This document shows, one piece after another, positions 11,067 through 22,620 of a stretch of 64,000 nucleotides of DNA; position 1 is the first letter of the stretch, and every line of letters begins with the position of its first letter. Origin of the DNA: Reticulitermes lucifugus (lineage: Eukaryota > Arthropoda > Insecta > Blattodea > Rhinotermitidae); contig JAKCWW010000227.1 of assembly GCA_026260175.1 (NCBI GenBank), forward strand, positions 50,448-114,447, in the 5' to 3' direction. The position numbers were made by a program, and so were the translations under genes. The notes beneath the pieces were generated by a model. That model made no database searches. It had not been told where the DNA came from and saw nothing but the letters and a program-made list of their open reading frames with translations.

Positions 11067-11559
11067 CCCAGTAACGCACCGGCTAATCCTGGAAGATCAA
11101 AATTCTCGATTACACCGCTATGAAGACCTCAAAACTCGCAAGATCACTTGTAGCCTACTTCCCTTTCGTAAGGAAATAATTACTGTTATGAGATGTCCAT
11201 GCTGTGCGTGTCTACATATGTATGACCTGCCTCCTCACATAATCGCCTGAGGACTCTAAAAACTCTAGTTGCCGAAATGTTGTGCTTTTTTACAAACACG
11301 AGACAGTGGTTACAATCCAAAAAATCACGTTATTCAAATTTGCTTTTTGAAAACTTGTTATGATGGCTAATGGCGATAGCTTCTGTAAGCTAAATAACGA
11401 ATGCTTATGTCACAATTTTTCTTTGAAATTATATCTGTACTTAGTTGAGATTCACGAATTGTAGACACAATGCTTCCGGTATCGTAATGGTTCGAGATGT
11501 TCCGTAATTCCAGGCCGCTTCACTGGAATAACAGCCCTATATCAAATAATTACTTTTGG
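11067..11559. other. gene-free stretch
   Basis: A GCCTGAGGACTC..TTGCCGAAATG phrase near 11247-11277 resembles the same motif but is degenerate. Nothing else recognised. Confidence 0.4.
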
Positions 11560-12035
11560 CAGATAAGTTTGTCTGTTGAGGCCTTAAAATGAGTTCTGCG
11601 GGAATTTAAATGGTATATGCAAAGTGCTGAAAATTTGACACTTCGGAAAATATATCGGAAATAACTTGAAAATTTTGAAATGTGATGCTGGAGAAGGATG
11701 GAGAAGATCAATTGGACAAATCGTGTGAAAGTGAAGGAATATTGCTTTAGTTGAGGAAGAAAGGTATATCCTACATACAACAAGATGAAGGAAGGCTAAC
11801 TAGGTTGGTCATACCTTGTGTAGGAACTTCATTGTAGGACATGATGTTGAAAGAAAGACAGAAGGAGAGACAGAATGAATGATAAGACGAAGAAGAAGAA
11901 GACGTAAGCAGCTAGTGGATGACCTTAGGGAAAAGAGAAGATACTGAAATTTGGAAGAGGACGCACTAGATCGCACTGTCTGGGCAACTCCGTTTGGAAG
12001 AGGCAATAAAGACTACGCAATGAATGAATGCCAAG
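11560..12035 (+). mobile_element. LINE-B non-LTR retrotransposon, 3' end of ORF2
   Basis: Frame-broken translation shows the C-terminal region of a LINE polyprotein: a KCDAGEGWRRSIGQIV-like segment at about 11678, GHDVERKTEGE near 11839, an acidic/basic run from GAAGAAGAAGAAG at about 11890, and finally EEDALDRTVWATPFGRG near 11953-12002. The same tail, in reverse, is at 63122-63700. Many indels and stops mark it as old and dead. It is followed directly by ATGA-rich sequence, probably its tail. Confidence 0.8.
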
Positions 12036-12049
12036 TTCCCTGTGTACAA

Positions 12050-12305
12050 CACCATGGAGACATAATAGCGCGAAGTATAACTTCACGCACTTTGAACCTA
12101 GCCGATACGTGGAAGCTAGTGGTCAGCTTCACATCCGGTCGCTTTACACTCAAGGGAGAAGCCCCCGTTATTCATTGTTTAGTAGGCCAGCGAGGCATCG
12201 CGATGGGTTTAAACGCTGCAAGCCATGAGAAAAAAATCTATGCCCCTTCCTGGAATCGGACCTCAATTCCCCGATCGCCGGGCCCATAGCCTGAGTTATC
12301 CAAGC
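12050..12305 (-). repeat. SINE-3 copy, diverged
   Basis: Reverse complement: GGATAACTCAGGCTATGGG as A-box region, GGTCCGATTCCAGG as B box, then body blocks (TGAGTGTAAAGCGACC, CTGACCACT). The 112-codon frame at 11951 fuses the end of LINE-B with this SINE and is not a gene. Confidence 0.7.
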
Positions 12306-12594
12306 TTTTTCATGAGCTTTACGTACTCAAGAATCTTCCACTGGACGTTATTTTGTATATCTGGCTACCCCTGGCACTTTGTAAGATAGGCAGTAGATTC
12401 TGTGGTGAGCACGATGAAATGGAGATGATTATAATAGAAGAGGTTCCTTGTTATTTCGCGTCTTTCTTCGATTTTCTCTTGTCTACTCCATTGTCAATTC
12501 ACATCACAACTCTGTATGTTGTATTACACTTGACCTAAAAGTTATATTACTTATTACTGGACTTCCTCAGATCATCGGGTCTTGATAAAAAGCT
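12306..12594. other. gene-free stretch
   Basis: Nothing recognised. Confidence 0.4.
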
Positions 12595-12990
12595 GAAAAA
12601 ACGAGACCCTAAGATTGCGGCCCCCTGGGATCTAATGCCATGTGGTCTGTACCGTTTCGAAGGAACTTGTTGCCTGCATCTTCAGGGTAGAAGAGTTTAC
12701 CTTGAAGGTGGAAGAAGGAGGTACTTCCGAAAAGTTGTTACATAATTACCAGACTACACGGTATCACATACCAGAAGACCATAATCTTGATACCGTCTGA
12801 GAACAAATTTCTCCTTTAATTGTACATTGGTACAGGATTAATTTGCTTCCGTCTGTCGGCAGTGTGCAGGAACACTTTGTGAGATTTGAGGTCATCACGT
12901 CGGTGACTGAAGACCAGTTCTTGCCGAGATGTGAGGCCATGTTGTCTGGTAGAATCTTAGACTTTTCGAGGGAACCTGCCGCCTTTTTCT
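12595..12990 (+). repeat. FB-1 fold-back repeats, two partial copies
   Basis: 12595-12790 holds the arm CTGGGATCT..GTGGTCTGTACC, the spacer TCTTCAGGGTAGAAGAG and the right arm TACCAGACTACACGG..CAGAAGAC. 12885-12985 holds a second head (FEVITSVTEDQF when translated, the diverged form of the FEVLTAVTMK string) through AGGGAACCTGCCGCC. Confidence 0.7.
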
Positions 12991-14796
12991 TTAGGCTGAA
13001 AGCCGAAAGACAGACACTTTACGCTACTCATCGTGTCTGACAGGAAACGGGAATTTGTGTGCAATTAATATGTCTGCCCTTGCAGCATCTTAGTGTTTCA
13101 GATCTTATTCGTCTCGATTAAACTCGACTTGCGTAGTGTGCCCACACCTTCATATGCTTAGTTGTTTTGAAACGGTAATTGCAGGTTCACTGCTGATTTG
13201 AATTTTACGGAGCTGTTCATTTTGCCGGGATGCAGTTGTAGTGACTTGACATTAATAGGAGGAACTAACAGGCACTCAAGTGAAATTTGATTGAATATGT
13301 ATGCAACTTGAAGGTAAATGAATATTCACGAACTGAAATGGGAAATTTCTTGAAACAATGTCACTTTGATCGCACCGCGTCGATGACATTTACACAGATA
13401 CTTGCATACCGCTGTTACGTTGGACATCGTACTTTGAGACGGCCTGTATTTGATATATCTTAAACATTGTTTTGGGAGTAGGGTGTGCTCTTGTCTCTCA
13501 GCTCTGCTACCATATCATCATGTTTCAGACATCGAACGCTGTGCTGCCTTATATCGTTACTCATTCGACTAAGAAATTCGGTGAAATTATTTCGTTATAG
13601 TGCGCATTGTTAACTTTATTTTTGCAATGATGAACATTCATTTCTGTTAATCCAAATTGCGAGTGAGATTATTGTTTCCAAATTTATGCTTTTTATATAT
13701 AAAAATATTTTATAAAGGGTTTCTTATTTTCGTACGCCCGGTGTGTAAACTTCGACCGAGTATCCAGGAAAGAGATTAGGTAGAAAATTCATGTTTTTCG
13801 TTTTAAAACTGTTTTCTTAAACTTACATACTCTGGAGCCTGTAGAATATTACTTAAAACGTTATCTCTCTCTGTGTCGTTGTTTGCTTGTGAAGTAAGAT
13901 TTACATAATCCACCTTTCAGGTCGGAGACTCCTGAAAACAGGATATATTCCTCTTTTGTACCTTCTGGTTTTCTGCACTTGCAGCTTTTTAGGCGGTTTC
14001 GTCATTATTTACTTTTGAAGGAAAGAAGGATTTGGCTGTTCGTAGAAGTTTGAGCCAAGGAAAATGTAAAACAGAAATTACGCGTTTACAAGACATATTT
14101 AACGTTGTCATAAATTCAAAGTAACTCGATGAAATACCTTTGAATTACTATTATTCGGTGTTCCTCATGTTAATTTCACTGAAATTACCTTTGTTACTTC
14201 TACACGCAAAATCTAAAATTCAAATAATTTTGCAGTTGTGTATGTAGCACGATTTCCTTTCATTTTCCTTTTGTATTTTTTTTTGGGGGGGGGGAAACAG
14301 TATTGAAGGGGGCTTTGAGGAAAGTGTTGTTCTGTTCAAATATCGAGCTGTACAAATATTTTTTCATGTCACTCTTGTACTCGCAGTGAAGATATTTTGT
14401 TTTGGCTGGCGTGTCTGTAGTTTTCCTAATTTCTGTCAAAAGATATATGATTTTTTGACAGTGCTTCTCTGACATTTTGAGCATGGTAAATAAGTAGGAA
14501 TGTAAGCAAGATATGACATGATATTTTGCTTTTCAATTTATATCTGCAGGAGTGCTGGAAATAGTGACTGCCTACAAGTTTGGCAACAGTTTTAGGAGGT
14601 TTCGCCAGCTGTGGAATATTGCCACTCTTCAGTACCATCAGTATCAAGAAAACATATCTTGTGAATCTGCAGGTTTTCACGGCGGATTTTGCTGAAATGA
14701 TTGTCTTTTAGGTTTTTACACCGTGAAGGATGAGTCTTTTTCCCGAGATTTCGGAGGAACTCCTTGCTACCATTTTCATGACGGCTGATTTTAGTT
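12991..14796. other. gene-free stretch, AT-rich
   Basis: About 1.8 kb with no recognised element until 14480. A poly-G run lies at 14285-14294. The minus frame at 14426-14680 (84 codons) includes a leucine/lysine-rich stretch but no domain I know. Sequence around 14680-14760 looks like part of a dispersed repeat (TTTCACGGCGGATTTTGC). Confidence 0.4.
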
Positions 14797-15093
14797 CAGG
14801 TGGATGCTGATATACACGACGTTTCAGAAGTAGGCTGTCCTCCTGTTGTCAACTTTACCACCGTATCAACTTCTGAAATCTCATGCATATCAAATACATC
14901 TCCGGTAGGGAACAGTGCCCAGTGTAATATTGGTAATAAATATACAAAGAAATTAGTTGAAATTATTTCAGGTAAGTTGCCAGTTGTAGCACATTCTTCC
15001 GAAATTCCTGAACAGTCGTATTGTACAGGCTATGAGAACAAAAGGCAGTCATTTGAACAACTTGTCATGCCCAGAATGCAGCGAAGTGTTTAG
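14797..15093 (+). other. open frame of about 98 codons, weak exon or repeat candidate
   Basis: Preceded by TTTTAGTTCAG, which could be a splice acceptor, the frame runs to a stop at 15091-15093. The product is polar (cysteine in EVGCPP, EISCIS, AQCNIG and SYCTG) with no domain I recognise. An ATTTCAGGTAAG phrase at 14966-14977 could be a donor or an acceptor. Against a gene, the first 95 bp contain an inverted repeat (GATATACACGACGTTTCAGA against TCTGAAATCTCATGCATATC), suggesting repeat origin. Confidence 0.2.
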
Positions 15094-15719
15094 AGAATGA
15101 AGACGTTGTGCAAATATTTCTGTATAAATCGTGGTTTCACAAAGTTGTATGGACTGAAAATTTAAGGAAAATTTGTTTGCATCACGTGCATATAACGCCG
15201 GTACAATTTTTCCCCGCGTCTACTACTGTCTTACTTTGTACGTGGCAAGTCTCTACATTCTCCGTTTTCTTAATATGTGTTTTATGAGTACTGAAGTCGT
15301 GGTTTGAAGGAATTTCTCAGTGATACTGTCATGTAACCGAATGTATAAATTATTGCTAATTAGAATTTTAGTTACGTACATACAAGGATACGAGTAATTA
15401 TACCACAATCTGTGTTAGGTATGTGATTTATCTTCCCCCGGTTTTCCCTACAAATTTTGGCATACCTGATATTTAGCCGTAATACTTCAGACGATTATAA
15501 GCGTAGATTCTGTTAACAGAAAGTAGTATTAGTAATGGGCTGTCTACATAACAGTGGTGTTTCTGTCATGAAACCTTTACATTATTAAATACCTTAAATT
15601 ATAAAATCGTTAAAATATTTTTGTTGTGAAAGAATTTGTGTAATATTAACTAAATTGGGATGATGATTAATACTGTCAGTGGTTCATCTCCACTAGATAG
15701 CGGGATCCACATATAACAA
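15094..15719. other. gene-free AT-rich stretch
   Basis: Nothing recognised. Confidence 0.45.
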
Positions 15720-16030
15720 GCAATCCGCCACAGTTTCGTCCAAACTACCTCGAACATCCCATGCGCCCCGTCGGGCTATTATTGAATTCCGATAGTCGAG
15801 CGAACAACACTACTATCCCCTCCCCGCAGTTTCTATACCCCTGCTCCTGTTTAACCCCCCCCCAAACCTTTATCCTAACCTCAACCCCACTATGCCAAAT
15901 TCGATATCATGTTACAATACAACCCTCGAGTTTGACCTGCCTCCATAATAACGGGCACCACGAACCTTGATGCAATTGATACAGTACTACCAACACAGTG
16001 CTAGCTCTCACATCGGCCACCAGAATACTG
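15720..16030. other. C-rich, strand-asymmetric segment
   Basis: Roughly 300 bp in which C far exceeds G on the + strand (CCCCTCCCC, CCCCCCCCC, ACCTCAACCCCACTATG), unlike its AT-rich surroundings. The 69-codon frame at 15761 is proline/threonine/serine-rich and has no domain. Origin unknown. Confidence 0.4.
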
Positions 16031-16727
16031 CCTATCAGTTTAACTGACTATAAATGAAAATGGGTTTCCTCGAATTTTGTTATTGTAAAATGAATGATAG
16101 TGGGAAGCTAAATAGTTCCTGTGGCGCAGTTTGAAACCTATGAACCAGCGACCCTGATGATAAAGTAGGAGCGATCGCGAATATAAACAGAGCCGACGAT
16201 ACCTACACTAGCCGTACGGAGCGTCACTATAGTTGGACGTTCGTACGTCTGCGCTATCCATGGAGTAATTCAGGAGATCGAATTTATAAAGTCGTGTATG
16301 TAAGGTATCGAACCAAAATGGCAAGAAGGCTGATATCAGAAATATATACCGAACGTTATGAGAATAGGCCAGCATTTGTCTGGAGTAACTGAAGAACGTA
16401 ACTAGAATATACGCCCGAACAGCTAGATCCCGTTTAAGAATCGAATTCATAGCTTCCAACTAAGCGATTCTGTTAATAACCAAACCGCCCCCCCCCAAAA
16501 AAAAACCGTTTCATGTTACGATCAGTGCTCGAATTGGACCGGAACACACCGGAACGGTGTTGCGGTTAAAACACTAATAGCGTTCTGTTGATACAACCAC
16601 ACTAAATAAAACCTTTATGAAAGCACTTTCTGCCTTTCCGGTTGGTACTTCACCATTTCTATACTGGTTATGTCTAATGTTGGAACAAATGCGGGGACGG
16701 AAGAATTCTTTGTCCTGTGTTTCGACT
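16031..16727. other. gene-free stretch
   Basis: No recognised genes. A C run followed by an A run lies near 16488-16505, and GGACCGGAACACACCGGAAC at about 16536 is a short tandem phrase. Confidence 0.4.
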
Positions 16728-16930
16728 GACTGACCGACTGAGTAGAGAATTAACAACTCACTAACTCTTTTCATACAGCAGTGTCCTTGAGAATTTAATA
16801 ATCGGCCAGCTAGTCGAGAAATCTCGCGCCTTTTGTGGAATTCTACCGTTTGTCACTGTGCTAAGAATCCAGCCCACACATTACACTCTATTTATTACGG
16901 CCCGTTTTAGTAGTATGATATTTACACACC
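16728..16930 (-). mobile_element. LINE-A 3' end, degenerate
   Basis: ACTGACTGACCGACTG tail, then CAGTGTCCTTGAGAATTTAA and a CGCGCCTTTTGTGGAAT block that matches CCCGCATTTTATGGAAC of the other reversed LINE-A tails. Confidence 0.6.
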
Positions 16931-18775
16931 GTCTACCAAGTGGTCAAGATAGGTTTCAGGAGCGAGCTGCTGTGAACACGGTAATGAACTGTAGTGTTTT
17001 GTAAAAAAGAGGGAAACTTTTTTGATCAACTGAGCTACTCTCAACTTCTGTTGGAAACTTCTGTTTCACTGCGTCAGTAACGTCGTTAAATGGAGTTCAT
17101 TTGTTTTTAAAGTAGATTACAAATCTGATTTACCATCTTACCTGACGGCTCATTCGTTCGGTTCAACTAACACAGACTCCGGTCCATAAAGAAAATGAAA
17201 CGACTCATGGAATGGAATATCTGATTTTTGTTGTTGATACCCCTGAAAAATGTAAGGATAAGTAGCAGCTCTAAAGGAATTAATTTTCTGGTCTATAGAG
17301 TAAAATTACTTTTTTAATTTCTGTTGTTTTTAAATGAATAGTAGAATGTGAAACTGACGATAAGCTACGTTATGAAAAAAACAAAATTTAATCTTCTGAA
17401 AGGAAGGAAACACTTCTCAGGAATGCATGAATTCGTGAAGATATCTACGTCTTTGTTATCGAAAGAGTACAAGAAACCGTATTTTAGTTTGGTGATCAGG
17501 CTATACGATTAACGTTTCTGTAAAATGAAACATGATTGCAGTTGTACTGAAATGTCAAGATTCGTTTAACCGCTGATGATACAGTGCGAATTACGTACAA
17601 TTACAGAAAACATGCATACAGAATCGCTGTGTTTTTGACTAGGCCTGTTTATTTTATGAATATATCGCTCCTATTTTGTAAAAAGGGGACAACCCACAAA
17701 ACGCCAGTTTCACAGGAGAAACAAAAAACAGATTTTCAAGAAAGCTTCCTGTTTATTGTAAATGAACTATTTGAGATATCAATATGATATTATTATTATC
17801 ATTTTGGGATAGCTCAAATAATTCTTTGCAATAAAGAGGATTTTTTTTTGCTTCTGCTATAAAAGTGATGATTTGTGGGTTTCCCCTTTACACAAAATAG
17901 GGGCGATATTTATGGAGTACTTATCGTCTGAAAAATCTTAAAATATGTAGCTATTTAAACCGCCACTAACGGAAATAGCCAGTGATATGTGTTACAGACG
18001 TTATGTACTGGTGACATCAGATTTATGAGAAAGAAGCGAAGCACATTGTTGTCTATACGTACCGCTTGTTTTAAGGTTAAAATTCTCAACACTTTGGCTG
18101 TATGCTTCGTACTATTGTGATAATTATCGCAATAAATACCGATGATTTCCCTAAACAGCATAACAAATTCTTCTTTCTAATGGAAATGCAGTTTGTTCTT
18201 TTTGTTGTAAAAACTGAATTTTAAAATAGTATTCAGATGAACTCTGAGCTTTACAGACTAGCATAATAGTTATTAAAGGTACATGCTTATGCATGAGCTC
18301 ATAACTACCCCTAATTTTACTTTTATTCGACTCGTATTTTCAGCATTCTCCCATTTCTCTCCTGCACACACGTACACATGAACAGCCATAGGGACAGGCT
18401 TGCAGTTCAACATTCTCTTGTTCTATTACTTGACTATTTGGTCAGGAATGCTTTAATTAAGGAAGGTTTGGTCCCCAATTAGTGAGTGGTTAATAAGGTT
18501 TTATGACACGAAAATATCGCTTAAGTTCGAGTGAGAAACTTTCTGGTTCTGTGGTTGCCAATTTGTAAAGAAGGAATTATCATGTTTATTGAGCCAAATA
18601 ATTGTGAGTCATATGTATTGGCTGATCGCCAAGCAAAGAGATATTGTCCTCTTGGAGCATTGAGACAAAATTGGTACCAAATTGTTTATTTGCAAGTGAT
18701 TTTGATGTGGGAGAGCCGCAGCAGTCTCCTTTATTCCAACGCTGGAATATATCTACGATAAATCTCAAGGAGACA
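16931..18775. other. gene-free AT-rich stretch
   Basis: About 1.8 kb with only short chance frames. Nothing recognised. Confidence 0.45.
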
Positions 18776-19145
18776 TGTGCAGGGCATGCGACCTTGTACG
18801 GCACTCATGGAAGAGAAGATAGGATAACTGCATACAAGACTTTGGTTGTAAAACTTGAAGTAAGGAGTCCGCTAGGAAGTCCTGGCCATGGAGCGGGGAT
18901 AATATTAAAATGGATCGTAAAGAAATAGGATGTACGGGAATGGAAAGGATTAATCTACCTTATAACAGAGACCAGTGGCCGTCTGATGTGAGTATGGTAA
19001 TGATTCGTCGCGTTTCTTAAAGGGGGGGGGGGAATTTCTTGATGAACTCGAACGTGTTAGCTCCTAAAAAAGGACTGTGCTCCATGGAGTTGGTTGTTTG
19101 GTAGCTTGATTGCTTAGTTACTTCTTTAGTTACTTAGTTAGACGT
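18776..19145 (+). mobile_element. LINE-A 3' end, forward orientation
   Basis: Split over frames, the translation gives AYKTLVVKLEVRSPLGSPG, then NIKMDRKEIG, RINLPYNRDQW and finally LHGVSW, the C-terminal tail of a LINE ORF2 in which a GRRPLGRPRRRW-type motif is expected. It ends with CTCCATGGAGTTGGTTG and a TTAGTTAC-type run, the same 3' tail seen reversed on the other copies. This copy fixes the orientation of the family. Confidence 0.8.
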
Positions 19146-19910
19146 GTAAGTCTAAAAGCTTCGTGACAAAGTTGTGTTACGAAACTGACGTAATAGCCAT
19201 GTATTGGGCTTTTTTTTTCATTATCTTGTTTTTATTTAAAGAAATCGTATCGGCAACAGGCTGTGCTCCCGTATTCAATACATGCTCGTTTTTCTTCATA
19301 AGAAGCGACTTACATAAGCAATTTGATTGGTCTGCATGCTACGAAATATTTCACGTACGTCACTCTTACATAAAGTAAAGTGTCTAGACAATTTAGGTCC
19401 TGCATGAATCATCTAAAAGGGGCAGCTTATGTTTCGCTTTGTCTTCTAGTCCACACATAAATTTACTGAATGAGTTAGCTCGGCGGTTAAAGATCTGACA
19501 CGCTTTCAGACAGTATAAACGTATCTGTTTCTCGTCACGTCCCTTGTTTACAAACGTCATCAGACTCCTAGTGGAGGCAAGCATCTTAGCTTTATGTAAT
19601 CTCCAGCCTTCCCAAACCCTTCCGATTCACCACTCCTGAACGTCTTAACAAGAGTCATTTCATATCTTACACCCGCTTTTGACTGCTGCCTACTCCATAA
19701 TTATCTTAAACATGCAGCATCGTACCTCACCTTTCGAAAAGCACGGAGTACTTCCCACAGTAATATTATCATTGCAAGGGTTGTTATAACGTTATGTAGC
19801 TATAAAGAGAGTTCTGTTAAAGTTTTGGTTACAGCCGTCATTTAAACGTGGTTATGTTATTGTGTTGGTTTGATTCATTCCGTTGTGTTTAATGTAAATT
19901 AATAAATGTA
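19146..19910. other. gene-free stretch
   Basis: Nothing recognised. Confidence 0.4.
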
Positions 19911-20220
19911 AATTCCAATTTCACGGGTATTATTTTAATAGGTACAGTATCAAGTTATCTTTATTAGCTCATATGGACCATGACGACTGCATGTTTCGTC
20001 TAATATTAGCCATTATCCAGTCATTTCAGACGTATGAATCAGATTATAAGGTTGCTTGGACACTCAGTGCATTATATTCAGTATGCTTGGACTTAGAAAT
20101 ATCTGGAGTTACTTGATAGTGGCTAATTTTAGCTGAAACATGTATTCGTCATGGTCCATGTCAGTTAATAAAGATAACTTTATATTGTATTTATTAATAT
20201 AGTAGCTGTGAAATTGGAAT
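19911..20220. mobile_element. fold-back element with about 115-bp arms
   Basis: Left arm 19911-20025 and right arm 20101-20220 are inverted copies (ATTCCAATTTCAC against GTGAAATTGGAAT, AAGTTATCTTTATTA against TAATAAAGATAACTT, CATGGTCCATG against CATATGGACCATG). The loop is about 75 bp. Each arm carries a TAGCTGAAACATGT / ACATGTTTCGTCTA motif. Confidence 0.9.
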
Positions 20221-21204
20221 ATAGATTTATTCTTTCTATTAAGTGTGGACAAACTTGAGATTCGCTGTCTGCGTGAAAAGCTGAAATCAGGCGCTGATCT
20301 CGCGGCGGGAATTTTCTCTGCCCGATCAGAAGCATATTGCAGAACACTAATGTGCAGGCTGGATGTCAACATTCGCCCCGTATATCCTATGGATCTTCTG
20401 TTAGTGTTGTAACGTTTATTGAATGTGGCAAGGTCATATTCCTTTGGTTTGACACTCTGAAATTGATGAAGGACTTGTAAAATGCTATCACGGTACAACA
20501 CTTTGAAACACAGGGTGTGTCCGAATGATAGTTAAAAACACAGAGTTCCTGTTTCACCGTAAACACACCGCGTCTCCGTTACAAATATCAATAGATTAAT
20601 ATTTAGGAAGTTTACGGGAAGATATGTTCCATGTTGCAGTACTAAATGCCAGTAGGAAGATACACAAATAAGCCAGTACGTCGTGGTGCAGGTCTTTTAT
20701 AAAGTTAATTTAAAGGCAGCAGAGGTTCATTAACGTACTTTTGCTTCATTTATTTTAAGCAGTTATATTTTACAAGTATTTTAGGAATTCATATGCAACA
20801 TCGCAGCCCATGTTGTAACAAGACTATTGGGATGGCTACCTACCTTCTTGCATAAACGAATTTGTTAGCCTGGTGATGGCGTGATAAGTCGAAACATGTA
20901 AGTATAAAGACGTCAATAATAACAATAATAATAATAGAAACATACACATTATGCCGTGTCAAATTTATGATAAACTGTATATTAATTTAAGTAGCACAAC
21001 GGGATACATCAGCTAAAGATTGCTCAAGCAAATAATCACTGTTTATCATGAGAATCACACTAAATCCGTAGGTACAATCTGTGGGCAAAATTCAGTCGGC
21101 ATCTGCTCATACAACAGATGGTACATGTTGTTACTATTGTGTTATAAAAGGTTAATGACACCGGGTGTTTGCGTGGAAATTACGTTGTTATGAACTTACC
21201 TGCG
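20221..21204. other. gene-free stretch with one motif copy
   Basis: The only feature is CCTGGTGATGGCGTGATAAG followed by TCGAAACATGT at 20869-20899, a degenerate copy of the hammerhead-like motif, followed by an AAT-rich simple repeat at 20916-20938. Confidence 0.45.
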
Positions 21205-21375
21205 TATGAGATTGAGGTTTTCACTGCAGTGACAATGAAGATTACAGTCTTCTGGGATGTGATACCGTGTACTTTGTTAAATGGGTAATAGATTTATGCC
21301 TTGAGGATGTAGGCAATAGAGTCATAAGAAACTTCGTACCTATCTACAAAACCACACGGCGTCCCATCCCAGACG
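21205..21375 (+). repeat. FB-1 fold-back repeat
   Basis: Head GAGATTGAGGTTTTCACTGC, then ATGAAGATTACAGTCTTCTG and GGATGTGATACCGTG (left arm), and TATCTACAAAACCACACGGC with GTCCCATCCCAGACG (right arm). Confidence 0.75.
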
Positions 21376-21574
21376 CTAGTAATCTTGTTGCTTGCCTATG
21401 TTTGGTAGCACTCTTTTTGCATATATTATTGATACTACGTATTGCTTGTAGCAATTTCATCATACGACATTACCAACGTTTTGAAAAGGAAACGTTATTT
21501 CAGTGTTCAAATTTAAAAAAAATTGGAGCCGAATTCAGTCAGTTGATTCTGAATGGATAATTAACGGGAAAGAG

Positions 21575-21712
21575 ATTTTACTGTTGTCTGAAGCGTCCAG
21601 ACCGGCTCTGAGGCCCTCCCAGCGTTTAATTCAGTGGGTATCGGGGCTCTTTTCTTCGTGGTAAAGCGGCCAGGGCTTGAAGCTTACTTACCTTTAGTGA
21701 ACATGGAAGTAC
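21575..21712 (+). repeat. SINE-3, 5'-truncated
   Basis: Body blocks only: GCGTCCAGACCGGCTCTGAG, CAGTGGGTATCGGGGCTCTT, GGTAAAGCGGCCAGGGC. The tRNA head is missing. Confidence 0.7.
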
Positions 21713-22195
21713 TAGGTCTATTATATTCTGAAAATAGGCTTATCGAATGAAAATCATTTTCACTCTGCCGAAGCAAAGCAGTATTATCTAGTAGAGATCT
21801 CTGGTACTCATGTTCTTAGAAGATCTTAGATGTTCTTAGATGTTTTCTTGTCTGTAGCAGGCTTGTTCCTTCTCCTTCAACGAACCCTCCTAGTACTTGA
21901 CATTCAAATTAGTTGTGTTTCTAGGTAACAGTTACTATAGCGTTCGTCCTGTAAAGTTGTTTACGTGGAGGAAGACAACTTGTTAGTGGCTTGTGATCCA
22001 CCCCGACCGAGATGAGCATTGGTGGGGAAAGGAAAGACATGGTCGTTGATTTGAGCCAGACGTTGAGCAAGGACTAGGGAAGGGAACTTGAGGAAAGGAA
22101 ACCAAGAAGGGAGGCCGGCACTCCTTACTGCACCCGAGATAAGGCTGCGAGGCGTAAGACGTGGTGAAAAGGCATTACGAGACGGATGTGATAAA
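21713..22195. other. gene-free stretch
   Basis: Nothing recognised. A short triplication of TTCTTAGA/TGTTCTTAGA lies near 21810-21842. Confidence 0.4.
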
Positions 22196-22425
22196 CCAAG
22201 GTAAAGCAAAGTGAAGGTGAAGTCGCCCATATGCACGCCATGAAGGCATGTGTGGGAGTGGAGGCATAACGTCACTCATTCTTTACCTCGGAACTAGATT
22301 GAGGTGAGTGGTCAACTTCAGGACTCGGCTGCTTTACCCCCTCACCCCCCCCAGAGAAAGAGCCCGCTGTACCCGTTGAATAGGAGGCCTAATAGGCCCC
22401 GGAGCTGTTATAGACGTTATGGAGC
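22196..22425 (-). repeat. SINE-3 copy
   Basis: AGGTAAAGCAAAGTGAAGGT 3' end, CATGAAGGCATGTGTGGGAG, CTGCTTTACCCC and GAATAGGAGGCCTAATAGGC are the reversed family blocks. The tRNA head is lost on the right. Confidence 0.75.
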
Positions 22426-22477
22426 AAAGCATCGTGTTCTGCCGAGCATGTAAGTACTGTTTTCCGCTTGTCAGGCC

Positions 22478-22620
22478 CGTTGCCTGGTCTCCGTACCGAT
22501 TACGCTACCCCGCCTCCTAAAAACCAAGGCGAAATTTAGTGGAAAAGCGAGGAGGTTTAGAGTCAGCCTATTTCCGAACCGAGATTTGATTCCGGTACCT
22601 CCCGAATATGAATAGATAGA
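22478..22620 (-). repeat. SINE-6 fragment (tRNA-like)
   Basis: Reverse complement contains ATTCGGGAGGTACCGGAATC, a B-box-like segment matching the head at 48780-48895. The 126-codon minus frame at 22471 arises here and is not a gene. Confidence 0.45.

Noticed and set aside
10903-11250. 115-codon plus frame
   Set aside because: Its first half is a palindromic fold-back element, giving mirrored peptide words.
14426-14680. 84-codon minus frame
   Set aside because: No domain; the neighbouring sequence looks like a dispersed repeat.
15761-15970. Mitochondrial insertion
   Set aside because: C bias suggested it, but I could not recognise any mitochondrial gene in the segment.
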